Assembly: GCA_016709315.1 (NCBI GenBank)
Contig: JADJMZ010000001.1
Span: forward strand, 1,054,001-1,118,000
Reading direction: 5' to 3'
Source: Ignavibacteria bacterium
Lineage (GTDB): Bacteria; Bacteroidota; Ignavibacteria; Tepidaquicellales; Tepidaquicellaceae
DNA length: 64,000 bases
How positions within the stretch are numbered: position 1 is the first letter of the stretch; every line of letters starts with the position of its first letter. Both the position numbers and the translations under genes were made by a program. The notes beneath the pieces were generated by a model that was not told where the DNA came from, ran no database searches, and was given only the letters and a program-made list of their open reading frames with translations. This document shows, piece after piece, positions 27,838 to 40,126 of the stretch.

Positions 27838-28249
27838 TTATTAAGTATGCAAAATAATGCAATTATATAACTTTTGCAATGACTATCAATGTCCGTTGTG
27901 ATTTTTATTATTAATCTGCCGAATATTCTAAATTTCAAACTCTTATATCATCGTATATTTAAATTCTTATTCAGAAAGATTCCATGATTATCGTTTATAA
28001 TTAATATGTTTGCTTCATTTATTATTCTGTAAATCATTAACATCCATGAGTATGAAATTTAAACACTCTGTAAAAAATTCTCAAAGAAAATATTCCACAT
28101 ATAAAATTAAATTAAGTGTCCATTTATTCCACAACATTATCTCTTAACGTCAAAATTAATTTAAAAACAAAATTAATATTGATGGCATGCTAATTGGCAT
28201 ATATAGAATTAAAATTAATTATCTTCTTTTAAATATTAATATAATAGTC
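27838..28249. other. A/T-rich non-coding interval upstream of the multiheme cytochrome
   Basis: About 410 bases with no gene or repeat that I can support. Presumably it holds the promoters of tRNA-Asp (minus) and the cytochrome (plus). Confidence 0.5.
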
Positions 28250-30331
28250 ATGAAAAAAATTACTTTACTTCTTGTTATTTTGGTTTTAAGTTCAGGAATG
28301 GTTTACTCAGCTCCAAGAGCAAAATTGTAAACCACGCTACAAATCCTGAAATGGTTACAAAAAATGCTGCCCTTATTCCGGATTCCTGCGTTGCCAGCGG
28401 TCTTGTTTCTGTTAGGAAAGGTCAGTATGTTTATCTTTCAGTTTTTAATTTTAGCGATACTACTGTCATTACAAATCAAACATGGACTTTTGTTTCTAAA
28501 CCGACAGGATCAAATGCAACATTTGCTTCTATTCCCAGTCTCGGATGGTGGAAATTCAGAACAGACTCGATAGGAACTTATGAAGTAAAAGTTTCTATAA
28601 CAACATCAGGCGGTACAAAAGATACTACAAAAAGATATATGCATCCAATTTTGTTGGAGTTGGAAATTATGCCGGTGTTCCTGCTACATATCCGAGGTGT
28701 ATGACTTGTCACAGCGGAACTCCTGTTTTTGCAGATATCTTTAACAGATGGAAATCAAGCGGACATGCTACTATGTTTAAAAGATCAATTGACAGCGGCG
28801 CTGCTTATTATACTACAGCCTGCATGAAATGTCACACAACAGGTATGGATCACAATCTTGTAAATAACAATAATGGATTTGATGATGTAGCAAGAAATGT
28901 TGGCTGGACATGGACTCCTCCTCCTGCACCGGGAAAATGGGATAATCTTGTAACAAACTATCGGCACTTTCTCAGTTTGCAACTATTGGTTGCGAAAACT
29001 GTCACGGAGCAGGAAGTTCACATGCTTTAGGTGGCGGCGATACTTCCAAGATAGAAATAAGTTATGATGCAGGAATGTGCGGTAATTGTCACGGCGAACC
29101 ATGGAGACACAGCAAATTCCAGCAATGGGAAAATTCATTACACTCAGAATCAGTATTTGAAGGACGTGTTGTCGCAGACAGTCTCAGAAATTCATATAGC
29201 GACTGTAACAGATGTCACGACGGTCAATCATATGTAGATTATACAAAGAGCAGAAAAGGTCCTTTAAATCTGACAAAAGCTGATCAGAAAATGTTAGTAT
29301 GTCAGACTTGTCACGATCCTCATGGTAACAATAATCAGTATCAGTTAAGAACTACACCTCCGGGACAGGAAATTCTTGCAAACGGAACGAATTACAGCTT
29401 TACCGGAACAGGTAAAACATGTTTAAACTGTCATAAAGCACGAAGAGATAATTCGGTTTATATAACAGCAAGAGGATCTTTCTCCAGCACATGGGGACCT
29501 CACGAATCTACTCAGGGTGATGTTCTGCTTGGCTCAAATGCAGCAACATTCGGATTCCCTTATATTACAGGTTCGCATAAAAACATTGACAATGCCTGCG
29601 TAACATGTCACATGGCGGAAACAACCGATACAGGTACTGTAACAAGAGATAAAGTCGGCGGACACAGTATGAACCTTCATGATGCAGATTCTGATTATGA
29701 CCATACAGCGGGATGTCAGAGTTGTCATGCCGGAGTTACATCGTTTGAAGATTTCTTAGCTCCTCAGGATTTTGACGGAAACGGAACTGCTGAAAGCTGG
29801 GAAAAAGAAGTTAGCGGATGTTTAACAAATTTAAGAATTGCATTGCCTCCTGCAGGAGTTGACTCAGTTGCATGGCAGTTAATAGCAAGAGATTCTAACA
29901 ATGTTAATCTGAGAAAGGCATACTGGAATTATCTAATGATCGGAAATGACGGAAGTAAAGGAATGCACAATCCATTCTATACAATTCAGGTGCTTCTGAC
30001 ATCCAAAAATTACACAGTCGGAATTAAACAAATCTCCAATGAGGTTCCGGAAGTTTTCGAAATGTCACAGAACTATCCGAATCCTTTTAACCCGACAACA
30101 AAGATAGATCTCAGAATTCCGAACACAGCTCCTGTATCTGTCAAAATATATGATATTATGGGTAGAGAAGTTAAGACTCTCGTTAATAATCAGGTAATGC
30201 TTGCCGGTAAATATACTGTTGACTGGAATTCATTAGACAATAACGGAGCAAATGTTTCTACCGGTGCTTATTTCTATAGAATAGTTTCAGGTAATTCAGT
30301 CATCACAAAGAAAATGATGCTGATCAAATAA
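28250..30331 (+). CDS. Nine-heme c-type cytochrome with T9SS sorting domain (three frameshifts)
   Basis: About 690 residues after repair. The signal peptide (KKITLLLVILVLSSGMVYSA) is followed by a shift near 28322 into KIVNHATNPEMVTKNAAL. A first beta-rich domain follows, then, after a shift near 28650, the heme region begins YPRCMTCHSG. Nine CxxCH motifs are visible in order: CMTCH, CMKCH, CENCH, CGNCH, CNRCH, CQTCH, CLNCH, CVTCH, CQSCH, with another shift near 28965 before CENCH. The tail from about 30060 is a T9SS type A domain (MSQNYPNPFNPTTKIDL ... KKMMLIK). It predicts a cytochrome sorted to the cell surface by T9SS, suited to extracellular electron transfer. The redox partner is unknown. 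The heme motifs surviving across all frames argue for indel errors. Confidence 0.87.
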
Positions 30332-30363
30332 TAAAATTGTTTTCCAAATTGTTTCTCCTTCTT

Positions 30364-30398
30364 CCGGGTGCTTTCACTTAAGCACCCGGTTTTTTTTT
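30364..30398 (+). terminator. Rho-independent terminator of the cytochrome gene
   Basis: Perfect stem CCGGGTGCTT / AAGCACCCGG with loop TCACTT, followed by nine T. Confidence 0.93.
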
Positions 30399-30618
30399 AT
30401 GTCAATTTTACTATGTAACCTTTCTGATTTTCTAATACATTTCCTTAAAAACTGTAGATAAAATCTACACTGATGTGTAGATTTATTCCACACTGAAAAT
30501 ATTGTATACAATAATTAACCGTAATCGAATCTTTTATCAGGCATAAAAAATGTAATGATTATTAAGGCGGATAAATAATTATTTTTTAAAATTTTTTTAT
30601 TAAAATAAAGGAGATAAT

Positions 30619-30693
30619 ATGGACCCAGCACATTCAGACACGCCTTTTTTGATCAGAAGGCGTTTATTGTTTACCCCAATTTGTAACAAATAA
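30619..30693 (+). CDS. Possible 24-residue leader peptide with internal hairpin
   Basis: An ATG seven bases after a good Shine-Dalgarno (AAAGGAG) opens MDPAHSDTPFLIRRRLLFTP followed by ICNK and a stop. Within it, ACGCCTT (30640-30646) and AAGGCGT (30657-30663) form a hairpin followed by TTATTGTTT, like a weak terminator. A second Shine-Dalgarno and a four-codon frame (MKMK, 30722-30736) lie between it and the next gene. It may be a translated leader controlling the T9SS protein gene at 30780, or chance. The rest of 30332-30779 has no gene. Confidence 0.35.
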   Translation: MDPAHSDTPFLIRRRLLFTPICNK

Positions 30694-30779
30694 TTTTTAT
30701 ATAAGAGAAAAGGAGAAAAAAATGAAGATGAAATGATACGATGATTATTTTTAAAATTTAAATTTTAAAGGAAAATATT

Positions 30780-32589
30780 ATGAAAACTTTATCGAAAATA
30801 TTGTTTGTTTTAACATTAGCAATAGTAGTATCGGCTTTCATTTCAAATACAGGCGCAAGCCAGGTTGCTAAAGATCTGTCAACTGCAAATACAAATTTCA
30901 ATAATCCATTGGTTACTTACGGACCAATTCTTGATAATCCAATAGTTGTTTTAAATCAATCTTTCGAAAATACTACATTTCCGCCGGCAGGATGGTTAAA
31001 AATTAATCCCGACGGTGGTACAGGATGGAACAGACAAATTGCCGGAACTACCCCTATTCCCGGATGGACCGGCGGTACAATTACAACTCCTCCTGGAGGA
31101 GGAAATGCAGTCGCTTTTGCAACTTGGAATACAGGCGGAGCAGTCAGCAACAATCAATGGCTCGTTTCACCGCAGATTTCCAATTCTTTTCCGGATGATT
31201 CTTTGTTCTTCTGGTTAAGATTCTGGCCATCCAATTTTTATTCGGATACAGTAGATGTCAAAATTTCAACAACTACACCTACTGTCGCCGGATTTACAGT
31301 TGATGTTGCGACTATTGTTTTTTCCGAGAAATTCTGCTGATACTAACTGGACAGAATACAAGTATCATATCGGAAACCTGATGCCAATTCAATCTGATTA
31401 TTATATTGCTTTCGTGGAAAGAGTATCGGATAACTTCAATGACGGTGCATCAGTTTCACTTGATCTTATTTCAGTTAATTCAATTGAATGCGATCCTGAT
31501 GTTCCGTTTATGACAACACTTCCGCATCCGGATCCTGCAGCATTTGGGTTAGAAGGTAAGGTTACTTATCAATATCCCTGGAAAGCAAATTATTATCGTG
31601 ACTTACACTGTGGAATCAATCCTTTTATGGAAGTAGATCCATGTAATCCATGGACTTTAGAATATTATGTAGCATTGTGGGAACAAGGGCAGGGTACAGG
31701 TGATTTAGTAAAATTTATGCCGCCGATGATTAATTGGGACACAACAACTTGTCAGTACATATTTTTTGATTATGTTCATCCTGCAGGTTATGTTCCGGGT
31801 ACTTTTACAGATTCAATTGTTGTAAAAGTTACAATGAAACCACATGCAATTGTTGTTTGTCCGCCATCAGGACAGCCATTATATCAATGTGAAATGCCTC
31901 CTTATCAGTTCATTGATACAGCTGCACACTGCTGGAGAGATTGCATGAATGAAATGCTCACAATGGAAGGTCAGGATCAATGCAAACCCCCAACAGCGCT
32001 ATTTGCAGAATTGAATGGGATAAACCTTTACCGGTTGAATTATCTTCATTTACATCTGCTGTAAAAGACAACACTGTTACATTGAACTGGACCACAGCAA
32101 GTGAAAAGAACAATGCAAGATTCCTTGTTGAAAGAATGGCGGAAGGTGTATGGACAGATATCGGAATGGTAGCCGGTAACGGTACTACAGGTAATCCGAA
32201 CAGCTATACATTTACTGACAAGAATCTGAACAGCGGTATCTATAACTACAGACTGAAACAGGTTGATTACAACGGAAACTTTGAATATCTCAACCTCAGC
32301 AACGCTGTAGCAATAGGCGTACCGAACAAGTTCAGCTTAGCGCAGAATTATCCGAACCCGTTCAATCCGACAACAACAATACTCTACGGAGTACCGAATG
32401 ACGGATTGGTAACGATGAAAGATATATGACATTAATGGAAAGGAAATTAAGACCTTAGTAAACGAACCTAAAACGGCAGGATACTATACTACAGTTTTCA
32501 ATGCTTCAGGTTTGTCAAGCGGTGTTTACTTCTATAAACTCACAAGCGGTAATTTTGTAATTGCAAAGAAGATGGTAATAATGAAATAA
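30780..32589 (+). CDS. Secreted choice-of-anchor-J / Fn3-like protein with T9SS domain (three frameshifts)
   Basis: About 602 residues after repair. A signal peptide (ILFVLTLAIVVSAFISNTGA) is followed by a choice-of-anchor-J domain: NQSFENTTFPPAGWLKINPD, then SNNQWLVSPQISNSFPDDSL. The frame shifts near 31318 at a T-run (VDVATIVF to PRNSADTNWTEY). A Cys-containing middle region follows, then a shift near 32000 into an Fn3-like module (LPVELSSFTSAVKDNTVTLN). A shift near 32421 leads to IYDINGKEIKTLVNEP. The T9SS tail starts LAQNYPNPFNPTTTILYG and ends KKMVIMK. It is a clear paralogue, over its C-terminal half, of the gene at 2148-3404. Its upstream region holds two extra Shine-Dalgarno/ATG units. 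Confidence 0.84.
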
Positions 32590-32627
32590 ATTATCATCAT
32601 TTATAAATAACGAAATAGTAAAGTAGA

Positions 32628-32660
32628 GCAGGGGAGCATTGCTCCCTTGCTTTTTATTTA
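32628..32660 (+). terminator. Rho-independent terminator
   Basis: Stem GCAGGGGAGC / GCTCCCTTGC around ATT, followed by TTTTTATTTA. Confidence 0.85.
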
Positions 32661-32817
32661 CAAATTATAAGTTTCACCTTGTTAACAATTTCCGCGACTG
32701 TATGCGAGGATGTTGATTGAGGACAAACGAACGGAATATATTGATTAATTCCTGTTTGCTTAGTAAGTTAATGCATCGTTAAAATTAATCAAATGATATT
32801 TATCAAACCCCACTACC

Positions 32818-35800
32818 ATGAAAAAAATATTTTTCCTGATATTAATCCTGAGTTCATCTGTAAACTTATCTTTCTCCCAGAATTACAACTGGATCACTCC
32901 CAATAAAAACTATCTTAAGCTCGCTGTGATCGAAGATGCAATGTACAGGATCACACGCACTGATTTTACGAATGCCGGTATTACCACAACAAGCATTGAT
33001 CCCAGAACTGTAAAAGTTTACAATAAAGGAGCTGAAATACCTGTCTATTTTCAGGGAGAAAGCGACGGGGTTTTTGATGCAGCGGATTACATAGATTTTT
33101 TCGGAACAAGGACTTACGGTGGAATCCAAAAGACATATGATGTAAATAATAATGTTGTATATACTAAAGACGAATATTACAATTATTATTCCGACACTAA
33201 TGTGTACTGGATTGGATGGGACGGAGCTAACGGTCTGAGATTAAGCGATTATAATTTTTCAAACCCGGTTCCTTACGGATTTAATTTCAGCTTTGAGAAA
33301 CTTCAGTTTGAAAAAGATAAAGTATACACACAGGGTGAAAGATCAGGCGGAAATGATTTCAGGAATTTCAATAATGAACTATTTCAGGGAGAAGGCTGGT
33401 ACTGGCTTAACATGTACACAAACGTAACAGCTCAGGATACTTTTTCTGCGCCGCTGCTTTCTCCTGTTGCGCAAAACTGCACTATGAAAGTATTTGCTTA
33501 TCCGGCTGATATCAATACTACTCAAAACAATGAACATAATTTAGTTGTTAAAGTGAACGGTACTATTATTGCAAACATGTACAGAAATGATTTTAACAGA
33601 TTTGATACTACAATTACTTTTCAAGTTCTCTGCTTTCAGGTACTTCAGTGAATACTGTCTCGTCTCAGTATTTTGCTGTAAATTATGACGGACATTTATT
33701 TTTTGATTTTATGCAGGTGCAGTATCCTAAGATATTTAAATTCAGAAATAATCAGTTAAGCTCGACTCTTTCGACGGATACAACTTCAAAACAATTCAAA
33801 GTAACAGGATACATTCCCGGGAATCCGCTCAGTCTTTACGATGTGAAAAATAACCTGAGAATTACAAATTTTACTAACAGTTCGGATACACTTATTTTCA
33901 CAGGAAAAAGTAACGGCAGATATGAAATTATAAACAAAACTCTTACCAAAAAACCGTTCAGAATTTCCGTCAGACAGGTGCCGAATCTTGCTTCGAACAC
34001 TAACGGCGCAGACTACCTGCTTGTCTATAATACTTTGTTTGAAGCGCAGGCAACGCAATTAAAAAATCACCGCGAATCCAATGATGATTTCAGGGTTATT
34101 AAAGCAGAGATGAAGGATATTTATGATATTTTTTATTACGGGCTTGAAGATCCTGTTGCAGTCAGAAATTTCACAAAATATGTTTACGAAAATTATCAGC
34201 TTCCTAAACTGAAATATCTATGCCTTCTCGGACGCGGTTCACTTGATCCTAAAAAAAATGCTGCTAACACTGTATACTATAAAAACTTTGTTCCCGTCAT
34301 AGGTAATCCGACGACCGATAATTATTTCGGGAATTTTGCCATCGGGGCTTTTGCATTTGTTCAGCAGGTTGCAGTCGGAAGACTGCCTGCATATACTGCT
34401 TCGGAAGCGCAGATAATGGTTGATAACATTATTGCTTATGAAAATAATACTCCTGCATCGTGGTGGAAAAATTTCACCTTTATTGTAGGAGGCGGCACTT
34501 ATGAAGAACAAAACTCCTTTCAGGTTCTTATAAATCCGTTTATTTCTAATTATATTAATCCTCCTCCTGTTTCAGGAAATGCCCATAAAATTTACAGGAC
34601 AGATTATACAACGCAGGTAACATACAATTACAAGGATTCTATCAGAAGAGATATTGACAAAGGGGCTATGATAGTAAATTTCCTGGGACATGCAGGAAAT
34701 GAAAACTGGGAAGACGGTATGCAGGATCCGGCAACTCTCAGCAATTATGGTAAGCTTCCTCTCGTACTAAGTATGACCTGCTATACCGGTAAAACTGCCG
34801 ATCCCGTAAAAAGAATTTTCGGTGAACAATTTATGAGTCTGGCGAACAGGGGAGCAATGGGATTTATCGGTACTTCAGGATGGGGCTGGCAATATTCGGG
34901 AGTTACATTTCAGAACTGGATGCTGTACGGTGTCGCTCATGATACTTTGAGACGGATAGGAGATATTATTAAATTCGGTATGAGCAGTATATTATATGAT
35001 TCAAACAGTTCATCCGTAAGACATACTATAAACTGTTACGGGTTAAGCGGAGATCCTGCGCTGGAGCTTGCAATGCCAAAATTCCTGAGTTTTCCATAAC
35101 TTCTTCTGAGTATAAACTGTCAAATGACTTTCCGGTCGTTAATGAAAATGTAACAATGACGCTTTATCCGAAAAACTTCGGATTGTATGCTGATTCTGTC
35201 AAAATCAGATTCAATTTAAAAAAAGATAATGTTACAACTTCTTCCAGAGATACGGTTTTAAAAGCTTTTAAATATTCTGATTCGGTTTCATTTTCTTTTA
35301 AACTTGATTCTTTACAGAATTATTCTGTACAGGCGATTCTTGATAACAGTAACTGGTATCCTTATGAGAATAAAAATAATAACAGCATTAATGTTAATAT
35401 TCCTCTTAAAAATATTTCATTTATTACTGTAAAGCCGGTTGATAATTCGGTTTTAAAAACTGACAGCGTTGAATTTGTCGGAGTAAATCCTTATGTAAAA
35501 CAAAGCCTTGTAAATTCCAAAGTAATCGTTGAACTGGATACGACAAAATCTTTTAACTCTCCATTGAAAAAAACTTTGGTAAAGACAAATTTTACCGGAG
35601 TCGTTACTAAATTCAAAACTTCAATACCTATACTGAATCCTGCAGTTCTTTATTACTGGAGGACTAATGCAATAATTAACAATGACAGCTCCGGCTGGAC
35701 TAAGGTGCAGTCGTTTTCATATAATGTTCCGGCTATTCTGCAGCCGGAAGTCAGCAGATACGGATATATTAACAGTCTGGCCGATTCGAATAATATTCTT

Positions 35801-37689
35801 ATCTCAAAATTTAAAGGTAATCAGTTCCCTCAAAGTGATCTTAACAATACAAACTTCAGCGGCGGATTAAAACTTAATGAGTTTGCATTAAAACTTTCGG
35901 TAAGATCGTTCGGCAGTTCGGGCGCGGAAATATCTTATTTCAATGTTAATGATAAAGGTGTAAACTATGACGGAGGCAGATCCGGCGGATTAAATATGAT
36001 GAAGGTGAAAAAGTTAACGGAAGTATAATTGATCTGAAAAATTTTAAAATGTTCGGTGCAAGTTCATCTGATTCTGTAGTAAATTTCCTTAATACTTTTG
36101 ACTCTACTTATTATCTGATGGCTCTGAATTGTTCTTATGTGGATTACAATTTAGTTCAGCCGATGAGCGCAACCGCAAAAGCAAAGATAAGGACTTTCGG
36201 AAGCACTAAGATTGACAGCATATTTAAATTCGGTTATTTTGACACCTGGAGTTTTATCGGATCGTTAGGAGCAGGACCTTCGGATGTATCCGAACAATAT
36301 TTTAAATATACTGTTTCACTCGGATGGCTGGAGTCTAATAGTTCGCTTACCAGGATTTATAAAAAGACTTACGGGACTGTCTCCAATATTATCGGACCGT
36401 CACAGGGCTGGAATAATTTTTCCTGGACGCAGACACTGAATCCGCAGAGTTCTGTTTTATTTGATGTTATCGGAATTGACAGAAACGGCAGTCAGACTAC
36501 TCTGCAGACAAATCTTAATACTAATGCTCTTGTTGATTTGAGTTCCGTAAATTCCTATCAGTATCCTTATCTGAATTTGCTTTCAAAAATCTCCATTGAT
36601 ACTGTCACAGGGAATCTTTCTTCTGTTATGAATTCTTTGAATGTAAATTATATCGCTCCCTGCGAACTTGTTTCAGATAAAAATTCTCTCAAAACTTCCG
36701 ATACTCTTCTTTCCGCAGGAAATGAATTTAAATTTAAGTTTAATATTCATAATGCAGGTTACTCTTCAATTCCGGGAATGATAGTGAATACTTATAAAGT
36801 TTCTTCTTCTCCGTCAAATCTGATTGTATCTGATACTATTAATTCTATTTTAAGAGTAGACAGTATGTATGTTTATTACGGTAAATTCATTGTGCCGAAT
36901 TATGTAACATCTTCGGACAATAAAATGCCGGTGTATGTGGATGTGATTCCCAAAGGTGAAAACAATGACATCAATACTTATAACAATCCTGTAACTTTTA
37001 ATCTCACTTTAAAGCGCAGTTCTTCTCTTTCAAAAGTGGAGATTATAAGCGATGGAGTTTTGATCAAAAGCGGTGAGATTGTCAGAAAGAAACCTGAAAT
37101 GAAAATAAATGTCTCGGTTTTAAATAAGGAAGTTTTGCTTAAGTCAGGTCAGGATACAAGCCGTCTCATTTTATTGCTTAATGAAAAATATATTCCGTAT
37201 TCAATGAACGGGAATCTGAACGACCGGTTTAAGTTTTATGAAAATTTACTTTCCGATAATAATGCTGAATCGGTTATGTCTTATATTTTCTTACCTGAAT
37301 TTACCGAAGGAACTAACCGGCTATCATTGATCTTAAAAAACGGAAGTGATAATCCTGATACGGTTAATTATGATTTTACCGTAAGTAATTTTCTTACTGT
37401 AAAAGACTTCTACAATTTTCCGAATCCCATGAAAACAGAAACAGACTTTGTCTTCAATCTGTTGGGCGATTCCAATCCCCTGAATTCAAAAATAAAAATT
37501 TATACTACTGCAGGCAGATTGATAAAAGAAATTAATTTTAATGCAGTGATCGGATTTAATAAAATATTCTGGGACGGAAAAGATGATGACGGTGATGCTC
37601 CGGCAAACGGAACTTACCTTTATAAGATTGTTACTGAAGGCGAATCTAAGTCTGAAACCGGAATACAGAAACTTGTCATACTCAGATAA
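32818..37689 (+). CDS. porU: PorU-like T9SS sortase, gingipain-type C25 peptidase (three frameshifts)
   Basis: About 1,625 residues after repair. The signal peptide ends NLSFSQ. The N-terminal region reads YRITRTDFTNAGITTTSIDP and YNKGAEIPVYFQGESDGVFD, as in PorU/gingipain prodomains. The C25 domain includes ADYLLVYNTLFEAQ, LCLLGRGSLDPKK and VAVGRLPAYTASEAQIMVDN. The catalytic His lies in VNFLGHAGNENWEDG and the catalytic Cys in LSMTCYTG. The end (FYNFPNPMKTETDFVF ... IFWDGKDDDGDAPANGTYLY, KLVILR) matches the PorU/FlgD-like tail. Frames change near 33640, near 35090 and near 36010. PorU cleaves T9SS sorting tails and attaches cargo to the surface lipid. That fits the cargo genes around it. 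A large non-PorU C25 cargo protease is the alternative. Confidence 0.82.
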
Positions 37690-37779
37690 ATGAAATCTTA
37701 AAGTTTAAGGATTTAAATAAGTACCTTTAAAAAAACTCCTCCCCTCTTTTTTCCTTCCTGCCGCGCGGTTTCCCCCGCA

Positions 37780-37803
37780 GGGGGGGGGGGGGGGGGGAGG
37801 GGG
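37780..37803. other. Run of G bases (probable sequencing artefact)
   Basis: Eighteen consecutive G, then AGGGGGG. This is the second unnatural homopolymer in a low-GC genome, in the short gap between two genes reading towards each other. A true terminator may be hidden here. Confidence 0.6.
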
Positions 37804-37844
37804 AGAGTATGGGGTTAAGTTTATATAACTGACTTTAGTGATTT

Positions 37845-39032
37845 TTATTTTTCGTAATAAGCTATGCTTGATCCGACCCATGATTTTTCTTTGTTGAAAT
37901 CTACACCCATCATTTTTCCTTTGCTGAGGCGGACAAGATTATTAACAAGTACCGGCTTGTCATCCCACACATAAAGAAGCCGCAGCTCTGCTTTTGCGGG
38001 ATCATCCGGAGTGAGTATAACCGGCTCGTAATTTATTTTTCTCTGCAGAATATAATTATGTCTTTCATTTTCGGGTATTGACTCAAGATCAGAACTTTTC
38101 AGATCAAATTTCACTCCTGCACCTGCAAAAAGAATACAAGGGCTTCAATACATAATTTTCAGTATCTTCGGGATAAGCTTCATATTCATTCAGGAATTTT
38201 GTTTCAGGTACATATTTATTTTTAAAAAAAGGCAGGGAAAATTTACTGATCTTAAAAAACCAGTTTGGATGCGCGATCCATTTTAAATCAAGTTCGTCCC
38301 TGAAATCAAAATCATATTTTATGTCAGTCCTCTTTTCAAGTTCATCGTTGATAACCCTGTTGTATATCCTCTCTATCGGAATTTTCTTCCCGTCCTTTTT
38401 ATAAAATAATTTATTTTTTTCCTTAATTATTTCAGTAATGCAAACCGGCTTTATGCCAAGATATTTTCCGTGCATAAAAAATCAATATACGTCTTCTGTT
38501 TTTCGGGCTCGATGTCCAGGAGGATTACATTTTCAGGATCGGAGTCTCCTGTAATAACTTCTTTGATTTTATCAATATAGGTTTCTTCATTAAGACCGCT
38601 GAAATAATTTGTAAGACCATCTTCTATATTGAAATGATTTCTGAAAGACATGTTGAGCAGATGCTGATAACAGTATAAAGTCGCAAAGCCCTGCAACTCT
38701 ATTAGCTGCGGCGTAAAATTTCCTTCATTGTCTTTGCATATTGCATAATCAAGGGAAAGCAGTGTTGGGTTTCTGTCTTCATTTGGTACTCGGAATTTTT
38801 CCGGAAGAGCTTTCTCCGAATATTCCCGGAAATCTTTCGAGTCAAGCGTTGATAATATTTCATCAGAAGCTTTGAGTATTTCTTTCAGAAAATCTTTTGA
38901 TAGAAAAATTGGTGTCTCTGCTACCCTGAAATCAACATGGTAGTTAAATTCAGAATCTAAATGCTTAAGAAATGAATTGTATTTTTCTTCAGTGAAACCG
39001 GAATTGAATTTGTTTCTTAAGTGAGAAATCAA
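37845..39032 (-). CDS. Conserved hypothetical, glutathionylspermidine-synthase/ATP-grasp-like (two frameshifts)
   Basis: About 395 residues after repair, starting at 39032. The segments join as VILLDIEPEKQKTYIDFLCT to YLGIKPVCITEIIKEKNKLF (shift near 38465), and YVLKPLYSF to GVKFDLKSSDLESIPE (shift near 38120). The D-I-E-P-E-K-Q-K-T pattern, the YVLKPL-type lysine block and PQLIELQGF resemble circularly permuted, glutathionylspermidine-synthase-like ATP-grasp proteins, which join a carboxylate to an amine using ATP. The assignment rests on motif shape only. It is the last gene of an operon with a GCS2-type ligase, an ATP-grasp protein and an M29 aminopeptidase, which supports a peptide-bond role. 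Confidence 0.5.
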
Positions 39033-39103
39033 AATTTATAGAATTATGATATTGTGTATAACTGAAATAATAAACAGAAAATAAATCAAACCCGTCCGGA
39101 AAA

Positions 39104-40126
39104 TCAAATGAGAAATTTTCCGTTCTCCATTACTTTGTCGTCCTCAAGCCAGATATCAAAATTAATTCCGACACAATCTATATGAGTAGTGGAAACCCAG
39201 TTTGCGCCGGTATGCTCAGAATAAGGATGTCCGAACGCCACGTGTATGCTCGGAAGCTTTTCATCCTGAAGAATGTGTCCGATTACTTTTGATATTGCTA
39301 TGTTTGTACCAATAGCAAACTCACCTACTCTGTTACTGTTTTCATCTGTCATTGTATAAGCAGTCATTTCTTCAAGCAGATAAGTGTTGTGACAGTTTAT
39401 TTCTTTTATTCTGGAATCTTCTATCTCAATGTAAAGAGGTGTGTCTTTCAGATCGCCGTATTTCTGACAAAGATAATCGCCAACGACACCGTCACAAACA
39501 AACATTCCTTCAACATTCAAAGGAGAGGTGAAGATTTCGCCGCCGGGCAGATTTCCCCATTTATCAACAGAGATAATTCCGCTTGTCTTCAGCCAGTTTA
39601 GTTTTGGAGAAAATTCCGCAATTATATCCGTACCGCCTTTGGATTTGCATTTGATATACCTCGCCTTTCTTGCTTTCTCTATAAGCTTCTGACTTAGTTC
39701 GTCCACTTTCTGATAATCCGCCCGCATTGCTTCCTTCATGATCTGCTTGTTTATATTCACCATGTGCCCGTGACGCATTTTGTTGGAGTTTACTACCGAT
39801 GTCATCTGTATTCTCGAACTAAGTTCTCCGGTCTGCGCCTGAGCGCAGAAAATACTCACCTGTGATTTCAGCATATCTTCCAGAATTTCCTTAGGCATAT
39901 TAGGAGTTGGTCTCACGACATAATCTTCTATGACCATAAGACTGTATTCCGATCCTACTTTATTGATCTCGCTTATAAGCGAAGCTGCAATCTCTATGGA
40001 ATCATTGTCTGTAATAATAGTGATCCTCTCTTCAGGTTTCAATCGCAGACAAGCATTAATGGCATTGTGCGCACCCTGTACCAATTCTTTGTCAAAATCA
40101 ATTTCTGTAATAAAAGTGTTTTTCAT
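39104..40126 (-). CDS. M29-family (thermophilic-type) aminopeptidase
   Basis: 340 residues. The central and C-terminal blocks fit the M29 metallo-aminopeptidases: GGTDIIAEFSPKLNWLKTSG, GNLPGGEIFTSPL, NRVGEFAIGTNIAI, HVAFGHPYSEHTGANWVS and THIDCVGINFDIWL. These carry the metal-binding Glu, His and Asp residues. The enzyme removes N-terminal residues from peptides. Its start overlaps the stop of the upstream GCS2-type ligase by 4 bases (ATGA-type), so the two are translationally coupled. In this company it may process the product of the two ligases rather than act as a general peptidase. Confidence 0.82.
   Translation of the reverse strand: MKNTFITEIDFDKELVQGAHNAINACLRLKPEERITIITDNDSIEIAASLISEINKVGSEYSLMVIEDYVVRPTPNMPKEILEDMLKSQVSIFCAQAQTGELSSRIQMTSVVNSNKMRHGHMVNINKQIMKEAMRADYQKVDELSQKLIEKARKARYIKCKSKGGTDIIAEFSPKLNWLKTSGIISVDKWGNLPGGEIFTSPLNVEGMFVCDGVVGDYLCQKYGDLKDTPLYIEIEDSRIKEINCHNTYLLEEMTAYTMTDENSNRVGEFAIGTNIAISKVIGHILQDEKLPSIHVAFGHPYSEHTGANWVSTTHIDCVGINFDIWLEDDKVMENGKFLI

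Noticed and set aside
37780..37803. G-quadruplex regulatory element
   Set aside because: A pure G-run in a low-GC genome together with the other G/C block is more likely an artefact.
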